Assembly (NCBI GenBank): GCA_965214115.1 | Contig: CBDCAU010000003.1 | Span: 62,001-126,000, forward strand | DNA length: 64,000 nucleotides | Direction: 5' to 3' | From: Owenweeksia sp965214115 | GTDB lineage: Bacteria; Bacteroidota; Bacteroidia; Flavobacteriales; Schleiferiaceae | Shown here: positions 58,720-64,000 of the stretch, in pieces | Numbering within the stretch: the first letter of the stretch is position 1 | Layout: each line of letters starts with the position of its first letter | The notes under the pieces: model-generated | The model's database searches: none | What the model was told of the DNA's origin: nothing | What the model saw: the letters and a program-made list of their open reading frames with translations, nothing else | Program-made: the position numbers and the translations under genes

Positions 58720-59405
58720 AACGAGATTTCTTGGTTGGTTTTCAGCGCGAATCGTTTTTGGATGAAATACATCGCCAAATAAATCACCACGGTATCGGCG
58801 GCGGCAAACAGAATTTTGAAAAGCCAACTGTCCCACACCAAACCGCCGATGAAATCCCAGCCTTCCACCCCATAAAAAATCACGGTGACCACCAAAAAAG
58901 TGTCAATGAATTGGGACAGAAAAGTAGAAAAATTGTTGCGAATCCAGAGCTGTTTTCCATTGGTCAGTTTTTTCCAAAAATGAAAGATGCGGACATCCAC
59001 AAATTGGGCAACCAAATAGGCCAACATCGAAGCTAAAATAATCCGACCGGAATTTTGAAAAACGGCCGCGTATTGAACATTGGAAACGGGACTGTTTTCC
59101 AAAGCGGGAAAAGACGCGCCCAGCCACAACACCAAAAGCACCAGCAAACTGGCGAAAAACCCGCTGGCAACCACAGCGTAAGTGGCTCGTTTCCCGTAGG
59201 TTTCGGAGAGAATATCGGTGATCAAAAACGTGAGTGGGTAGGGGAGAACGCCCGCCGAAACCTGAAAAGTTTTGAATCCCAAATCGACGCTGACGAATTT
59301 GTTCGCAATCAAATTGCAAGCAAGCAGCGCGCCCACAAACAGCGCCGCCAGCGCCATATAAAGGAAGCGCGCTTGGTTTCGCCGTTTTTCAGTTTGGATT
59401 TTCAA
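58716..59405 (-). CDS. yhhQ: Queuosine precursor transporter (YhhQ/DUF165)
   Basis: 229 residues with about six spans. Family parts are ACNLIANKFVSVDLGFKTFQ, PLTFLITDILSETYGKRATY, VDVRIFHFWKKLTNGKQLWI and RNNFSTFLSQFIDTFLVVTV. Imports preQ0 or preQ1. It fits with queA at 45136, although no preQ synthesis genes are in the window. Confidence 0.93.
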   Translation of the reverse strand: MKIQTEKRRNQARFLYMALAALFVGALLACNLIANKFVSVDLGFKTFQVSAGVLPYPLTFLITDILSETYGKRATYAVVASGFFASLLVLLVLWLGASFPALENSPVSNVQYAAVFQNSGRIILASMLAYLVAQFVDVRIFHFWKKLTNGKQLWIRNNFSTFLSQFIDTFLVVTVIFYGVEGWDFIGGLVWDSWLFKILFAAADTVVIYLAMYFIQKRFALKTNQEISL

Positions 59406-59459
59406 ATTTGTTCGTCGGTTAAAATCCGATTTCAGAAAAGGGTTTTGGAAGTTTTGAGG

Positions 59460-59560
59460 TGTCGTCCCGCTGGGGCTTTGCTACAATTTTCATTCGCCGC
59501 GCAATCCGCCGCCCTTACAGGCGGCGCTACAAACATTTCGCCCCTACGGGGGCTTTTGCC
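59460..59560. repeat. Palindromic repeat cluster
   Basis: Contains GTCCCGCTGGGGC, GCCGCCCTTACAGGCGGC, GCTACAAACATTTCGCCCCT and CCCCTACGGGGGC: the same word set as the island-bounding repeats, partly inverted. Confidence 0.75.
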
Positions 59561-59582
59561 GCGATTCTTGTCTGCGAAGATT

Positions 59583-61343
59583 TTAATCGATTTCCAAGTC
59601 AAATCCCATCCGCGCTTGGATGCCTTGGCCATTTTTGATTTGCTGCAAAAGGTCGAAATAACGGGCGTACTCGCCCAGTTGGCGTTGCAAAACTTCCTCT
59701 TCATACTCGCCCTTGTATTGATTCAGAAAGCGCGTGATCGGGTCTTCCAAGCGGGGCAGTTCCACGATGCGGTATTCGTCGCCGATGCCGGCCATATTCC
59801 GCGCGATTTCGATGGCGTCGTCCAAGCCGCCCATTACGTCCACGAGGCCGAGTGCCATCGCCTCGCGGCCGGAATACACGCGGCCTCCCGCCAGGCTGTC
59901 CACGATTTCGCGGGGCAAACCCCGGCCTTCCGCCACGCGCTGTTTGAAAACGTCGTAGGTCTGATTGACCATCCGAATCAGCATCGCGCGTTCGCCTTTG
60001 CTCAGGTCGCGGTCGATGGTGCCGAGGTCGCTGTATTTGTTGGTTTTCACCGTTTCGATGTTGATGCCGAGCTTTTCGTTCAGCAATTCTTCGGCGGTGA
60101 AAAAGAGGCCGAAAACGCCGATGCTGCCCGTGACCGTAGTCGGTTGCGCCACAATCGTATCCGCCAAGCACGCGATGTAATAACCGCCGCTGGCCGCCAC
60201 GTCGCCCATTGAAACCACCACGGGTTTTTCCATTTTGGCGAGCTGGATTTCGCGCCAAATCACTTCCGAGGCGAGCGCGCTGCCGCCGGGGCTGTTTACG
60301 CGCAACACGATGGCTTTGATTTTTTTGTCCTCGCGCGCTTTGCGGATGGCCTTCGCCATCCGGTCGGAGCCGATGCTGTATTCGCCCGCGTCACCGCTTA
60401 CGATGTCGCCCTGCGCGATCACCACGGCAATGCGGTCGCCCGTGGTTTTGGTGCCCAAATTGGCGGTTTCGGAATAGCGCTGTAAAGAAATAAAAGGCAA
60501 ATCCTTGGGCCGCTCGGTATCGGTTCTTTTCATAAAAAGGCCGAGCAATTCATCTTCATAGCCCGTGCGGGAAATCAGTCCCACTTTGGCCGCTTCCACG
60601 GGATTGGTGAAAGCCAGAGTGTCCGCCAAATGGTCGAGCTGTTCGTTGCTCAGGCCGCGCCCTTCGCCCACTGCGCCGAGGTAATCATCCCATAAGGAAG
60701 TTAAAAGCGCGGTGATTTGCTCGCGGTTTTCGGGGCTCATTTCATTCCTTAAATAAGGCTCCACGAAACTCTTGTATTTATTGTTGTCGGCGCGGAGAAC
60801 GACCGGTTCCACGCCCAGTTTTTCCAGCCCATCTTTATAATACATCACCGCGCTGCTGAGGCCGCCCCATTCCACAAAACCTTCGGGGTTCATAATCACC
60901 GAATCGGCGGCGGAGGCGACCACCAGCCCTTTCTGCGTCATAATTTCCGAAAAGGAATAGACGAATTTTCCGCCGGTGCGGAAGTCCAAAAGGGCATCGC
61001 GAATTTCCATCACCGTGGCCACGCCCGCGAGGGGCACGCCGCCTTTTATATAAATACCTTGGATATTGTCGTCGGTTTTTGCTTTTTTGATGCTGGCCAA
61101 AATATCGTTCAATCCGAGCGGCTCTTCCAGCGCGCCGGAAATGGGGTCGAAAGCGGCGAAGGGATTGTCATCGGCCCGCTCGTAGATTTGGTTGTTCAAA
61201 TCCAGAACCAAGATGGAATTGGCTTCGATTTTCATTTCGGTGTCCGCCATCGAAGCGATGGAAACGACCACGATGAACAGCAAAAACAGTAAAACAATGC
61301 CGCCCAAAATCGTGGCGAGCAGCATTTTGAGAAATGATTTCAT
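59583..61343 (-). CDS. sppA: Signal peptide peptidase SppA, 67K type
   Basis: 586 residues from ATG 61343, which puts the single span (MLLATILGGIVLLFLLFIVV) at the N-terminus. The catalytic Lys is in RADNNKYKSFVEPYLRNEMS of the first half and the Ser in SMGDVAASGGYYIACLADTI of the second half. AIVLRVNSPGGSALASEVIW is the conserved oxyanion region. It degrades signal peptides left in the inner membrane. Divergent from folK. Confidence 0.95.
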   Translation of the reverse strand: MKSFLKMLLATILGGIVLLFLLFIVVVSIASMADTEMKIEANSILVLDLNNQIYERADDNPFAAFDPISGALEEPLGLNDILASIKKAKTDDNIQGIYIKGGVPLAGVATVMEIRDALLDFRTGGKFVYSFSEIMTQKGLVVASAADSVIMNPEGFVEWGGLSSAVMYYKDGLEKLGVEPVVLRADNNKYKSFVEPYLRNEMSPENREQITALLTSLWDDYLGAVGEGRGLSNEQLDHLADTLAFTNPVEAAKVGLISRTGYEDELLGLFMKRTDTERPKDLPFISLQRYSETANLGTKTTGDRIAVVIAQGDIVSGDAGEYSIGSDRMAKAIRKAREDKKIKAIVLRVNSPGGSALASEVIWREIQLAKMEKPVVVSMGDVAASGGYYIACLADTIVAQPTTVTGSIGVFGLFFTAEELLNEKLGINIETVKTNKYSDLGTIDRDLSKGERAMLIRMVNQTYDVFKQRVAEGRGLPREIVDSLAGGRVYSGREAMALGLVDVMGGLDDAIEIARNMAGIGDEYRIVELPRLEDPITRFLNQYKGEYEEEVLQRQLGEYARYFDLLQQIKNGQGIQARMGFDLEID

Positions 61344-61410
61344 TGAGAATTTTTTGGGTTGAAGCGAACAAAATCGCGGCGCGAAAGTAAGCAAGAATCA
61401 AATTTTTACC

Positions 61411-61911
61411 GTGAAAAACAGGCACCGCGTTTTGCTATTGATGGGGGGCAACCTCGGAAAAGTTGCCTCCACTTTTGAAAGCGTTTTAGAAGCGGTTTCC
61501 ACCTTCGCGGAGATTTCCAAAATCTCGCATATCTACGAAACTGAAGCGTGGGGAATGGAGGACGCGCCGCCTTTTTTGAACCAAGCAGTTTCAATATTGA
61601 CAAGGCTTTCGCCCAATGAGCTGTTAGCAAATCTGCAAAAAATTGAAACAAAATACGGCCGTTCGCGCGGGAATTCGGTTGGTTATCAATCGCGTACTTT
61701 GGACGTGGATATCCTCTTTTTCGGCAATCAAATTGTGGAAAACGAAACGCTGAAAATTCCTCATCCGAGGCTGCATTTGCGCAACTTTGCCCTCGTACCC
61801 GCCGCCGAAATAGAACCCCAATGGAAACACCCACTTTTGAAATCAGACCTGGCCGAATTGCGCGAAAAATCGGACGACCCGCTGGCCGTGTGCAAACTCC
61901 CAGAAAAGTGA
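61411..61911 (+). CDS. folK: HPPK, folate pyrophosphokinase
   Basis: 166 residues from GTG 61411. LLLMGGNLGKVASTFESVLE, SHIYETEAWGMEDAPPFLNQ, the metal-binding SRTLDVDILFFGNQ and IPHPRLHLRNFALVPAAEI are typical. Transfers pyrophosphate from ATP to the pterin in folate synthesis. Its stop overlaps the next start (GTGA). Confidence 0.95.
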   Translation: MKNRHRVLLLMGGNLGKVASTFESVLEAVSTFAEISKISHIYETEAWGMEDAPPFLNQAVSILTRLSPNELLANLQKIETKYGRSRGNSVGYQSRTLDVDILFFGNQIVENETLKIPHPRLHLRNFALVPAAEIEPQWKHPLLKSDLAELREKSDDPLAVCKLPEK

Positions 61912-62540
61912 AAGAACAGCGCTACATCGCCATCGAGGGCAACATCGGCGCGGGCAAGACCACCTTGGCGAATTTGCTGGCCGATAAGCTGGACGCGCGC
62001 TTGGTTTTGGAAGAATTTGCCGACAACCCCTTTCTGAAAAATTTCTATAAAAATCCCGACCGCTACGGTTTTTCGCTGGAAATGTCCTTTTTGGCCGATC
62101 GGTTTCACCAATTGCAAAAAGCCGCCGAGACCGACCTTTTTCATCCCTGCACCATCGCCGACCACACTGCCTTCAAAAGCCTAATTTTTGCGCAGGCCAA
62201 CTTGAAGGGAAAGGAACTTTCGCTGTTCCAAAATTTCTATAAAATGCTGAAAAACAACCTCACCCCGCCCGATTTGGTGGTGTTTTTGTTTCGCAGCTAC
62301 ACCTCTTTGCAAAAAAATATTACCCAGCGCGGGCGCTCTTTTGAGCAAGAAATCGATGTCGGATATTTAAAGAAAATACAGGCTTCGTACCTCAGTTTTT
62401 TTAAACAGCAAAACCAACTTCCCGTTATTATAATCAATGCGGACGACTATGACTTTTTGAATAGGCCAGAGGATGTGGGGATTATCCAAAACCTTCTCTC
62501 CCAAAGTTTTAAGAACGGGCTGAATTTTTTGGACAATTAA
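61908..62540 (+). CDS. Deoxynucleoside kinase
   Basis: 210 residues from GTG 61908. P-loop IAIEGNIGAGKTTLANLLAD, then LVLEEFADNPFLKNFYKNP, MSFLADRFHQL and the DRS-like IADHTAFKSLIFAQANL. The lid region has RGRSFEQEIDVGYLKKIQAS. It phosphorylates deoxyadenosine or deoxyguanosine type substrates in salvage. The folK-dnk pair is common in Bacteroidota. Confidence 0.92.
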   Translation: MKEQRYIAIEGNIGAGKTTLANLLADKLDARLVLEEFADNPFLKNFYKNPDRYGFSLEMSFLADRFHQLQKAAETDLFHPCTIADHTAFKSLIFAQANLKGKELSLFQNFYKMLKNNLTPPDLVVFLFRSYTSLQKNITQRGRSFEQEIDVGYLKKIQASYLSFFKQQNQLPVIIINADDYDFLNRPEDVGIIQNLLSQSFKNGLNFLDN

Positions 62541-62569
62541 ATGTTTTGTGGAATTTGTGCGAAAAATAC

Positions 62570-62599
62570 TTTGGCGATTGGGTTGGTTTTATATTTTTG
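62570..62599 (+). promoter_or_regulatory. Predicted promoter of the OmpA-family gene
   Basis: TTTG at 62570-62573 and TATTTTTG at 62592-62599, 18 bases apart, fit the -33/-7 pattern. Confidence 0.6.
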
Positions 62600-62672
62600 C
62601 GCAGAATTTTTAATTCAGAAAGTTCTTACACAGAAATTTGGAAAACTCCAATAGTTCCCTAAAATCAGTTTT

Positions 62673-64000
62673 ATGAAAAAGCAAAACTTACTCCTCTCCT
62701 TTTTAATGGCATTCATCGGCTTTGGCTTGATGGGCCAAGATACCGAGCGTCTCACCGATGCCCACCCTTCCAACTTCCGCAGTTGGGGCCTCGGCCTGCA
62801 CGTGGTCAATACCTTCACTTTTGGTGATTTGATTTCTTTCCAGCCCGACAAACCCGCCGGCGTGGACGGTCAAGGTACGTTTGCCTTGGGCGGCGATTTG
62901 ACCCTCACCAAATGGTGGAACCCCACCATCGGCACGCGCTTGGTAGGCGGATATTACACCACTTCTGGCACTGGCACACTCAATCTGGATTTGCCCCGCA
63001 ACGCTGCCGTTCGCGGCCCTGCTTATTTTGAGGGTGATATGATCAACGGTGGCTTGCACATTATGGTAAACCTGAGCAACTTGGTGTTGAAAGGAAAAAT
63101 CAAGGAAAGGAAGGGTGCGCTGCTTTTTGGCGTGGGAGCTGGTTTCAGCAATTCCAAAGCCGAGCTTTTTTCGGGTTATCAAGACACCACGATTGGCCGC
63201 GAGATCGACGAAAAGCTGGGCGAAACGGGCACTACCGATGCTTTTGGAAATCCGCAAAATCCTGCCGAGCGCAGCAATCAAGTATATTTCCCCCTCTCGC
63301 TGGAATACAAGTTTGCCTTGAGCAACCTGCTGGATTTGGACTTTGGCGGACGCTATCTTTTCACTACCCAAGACTGGCCGGACGTGGTGAAGCAAGACGG
63401 CGACAACGACCACTTTTTGCAAGCCTACGTGGGACTGACGTTCAACTTTGGCGATAAAGAAAAACGCTCCATCGTATTCAGCAACCCGCTGGATAAAATG
63501 TACGGCGACGTGCAGGAAGTGAAAGAAAACTTTGACCAACTGACCACCGACGACGACGGCGACGGGGTGAACAACTTCTTTGATAAAGACAATAGCACCC
63601 CTGAAGGCGTTTCCGTGGACGGCAGCGGCCGCGCATTGGACGTGGACGCGGACGGCATCCCCGATGCAATGGACGTGGATCCGTTTACCGCCAAGGGCGC
63701 AACGGTGGATGCCGATGGCCGCGCGGTGGATAGCGACGGCGATGGCGTGCCCGATTATATGGACGAAGAGCCCAACACGCCCGAAGGCACGATGGTGAAC
63801 TTTATGGGCCGCAAAATCAGCGGCGGCGGCGCGGTCAGCAACGCCTTTATCCCATCGGTGTATTTTGGCTACAACAGTGCCACCGTAACCGATGCCAACC
63901 ACGTGCGCTTGGCCACCATCGCCAAGGTTATGCAGGCCAACAGCGGTATGACGCTGGAACTGGTGGGCTACGCCGACCAACGCGGCAGCGAATCGTACAA
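62673..64000 (+). CDS. OmpA-family protein with TSP3 repeats (3' end outside window)
   Basis: 442 residues are visible. Signal peptide LLLSFLMAFIGFGLMGQ. An N-terminal beta-barrel-like domain (25-270) is followed by calcium-binding TSP3 repeats (TTDDDGDGVNNFFDKDNSTP, LDVDADGIPDAMDVDP and VDSDGDGVPDYMDEEPNTP). The C-terminal OmpA peptidoglycan-binding domain begins at IPSVYFGYNSATVTDANHVR, with LVGYADQRGSESY at the edge. It joins the outer membrane to peptidoglycan. Confidence 0.93.
   Translation, partial: MKKQNLLLSFLMAFIGFGLMGQDTERLTDAHPSNFRSWGLGLHVVNTFTFGDLISFQPDKPAGVDGQGTFALGGDLTLTKWWNPTIGTRLVGGYYTTSGTGTLNLDLPRNAAVRGPAYFEGDMINGGLHIMVNLSNLVLKGKIKERKGALLFGVGAGFSNSKAELFSGYQDTTIGREIDEKLGETGTTDAFGNPQNPAERSNQVYFPLSLEYKFALSNLLDLDFGGRYLFTTQDWPDVVKQDGDNDHFLQAYVGLTFNFGDKEKRSIVFSNPLDKMYGDVQEVKENFDQLTTDDDGDGVNNFFDKDNSTPEGVSVDGSGRALDVDADGIPDAMDVDPFTAKGATVDADGRAVDSDGDGVPDYMDEEPNTPEGTMVNFMGRKISGGGAVSNAFIPSVYFGYNSATVTDANHVRLATIAKVMQANSGMTLELVGYADQRGSESY

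Noticed and set aside
62703..63980. A 425-codon minus-strand frame opposite the OmpA-family gene
   Set aside because: The plus strand has a signal peptide, TSP3 repeats and an OmpA domain; the minus frame has none.

Overview
The window is a chromosomal segment of a member of the Bacteroidota, most likely of the Saprospiraceae/Lewinella type. The lineage is an inference. It rests on GldE, the order lptE-TPR protein-secG behind a sigma-54 AAA+ protein, families such as DUF3078, DUF4296 and DUF4468, a 29-residue COX24-like basic protein, start sites without clear Shine-Dalgarno sequences, and many promoters with a TAnnTTTG -7 box.

Layout. (1) 1-1448: gldE (cut by the left edge) and ssb, both on the minus strand. 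(2) 1693-15903: a 13.4 kb accessory island between two ~380 bp direct repeats. It separates ssb from mutY, which are usually close neighbours in this phylum. The island is a peptide (RiPP) locus of the grasp-with-spasm type. It holds two tandem cassettes, each with a small HTH gene (intact in the first, a remnant in the second), a conserved non-coding leader, a double-glycine precursor peptide, a secreted accessory protein, an ATP-grasp maturase (GwsG), a tiny translationally coupled ORF and a SPASM-domain maturase (GwsS). A C39 peptidase follows each cassette: only a truncated C39 domain after the first, and a complete C39-ABC exporter plus HlyD adaptor after the second. The precursor gene of the first cassette is split by an IS5-family element with a 3-bp target duplication. 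(3) 15913-19715: mutY, an HU-type protein, a TPR protein, the COX24-like peptide and RNase G. (4) 19767-20661: a second IS5-family element. (5) 20918-26461: CNNM/CBS protein, crotonase, DUF3078 protein and PaaZ. (6) 26559-29193: a repeat-rich zone with a Y1/RAYT-type transposase, a gene remnant and a lipoprotein gene between direct repeats. (7) 29301-37681: miaB, two AT-rich probably acquired genes, the sigma-54 AAA+ gene, lptE, TPR protein, secG, a tiny PEP-CTERM-like gene, initiator tRNA and era. (8) 37884-48643: DUF4468 lipoprotein, DUF4296-pyrC-polyprenol glycosyltransferase operon, a histidine kinase, a broken toxin-antitoxin pair, hemW, a cyclase-family gene, queA and two exported proteins. 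(9) 48910-53155: operon mrp-nfu-korA-korB. (10) 53384-56738: three tandem S24/LexA-like proteins, one with a perfect 12-bp tandem repeat, then two small secreted paralogues, one frameshifted. (11) 56741-64000: Uma2-type nuclease, UPF0104 protein, queuosine-precursor transporter, SppA, FolK, deoxynucleoside kinase and an OmpA-family protein cut by the right edge.

How the island should work (inference from families): the precursor is modified by GwsG and GwsS, its leader is removed after Gly-Gly by the C39 domain, and the core is exported by the ABC-HlyD pair. The two cassettes share near-identical flanks (HTH plus leader on the left, C39 on the right) but have strongly diverged AT-rich interiors. 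This is what cassette exchange by homologous recombination at a fixed export locus would produce.

All family assignments come from reading the translated sequence; no database search was run. Frequent palindromic GC-rich intergenic repeats are listed where they are clear.
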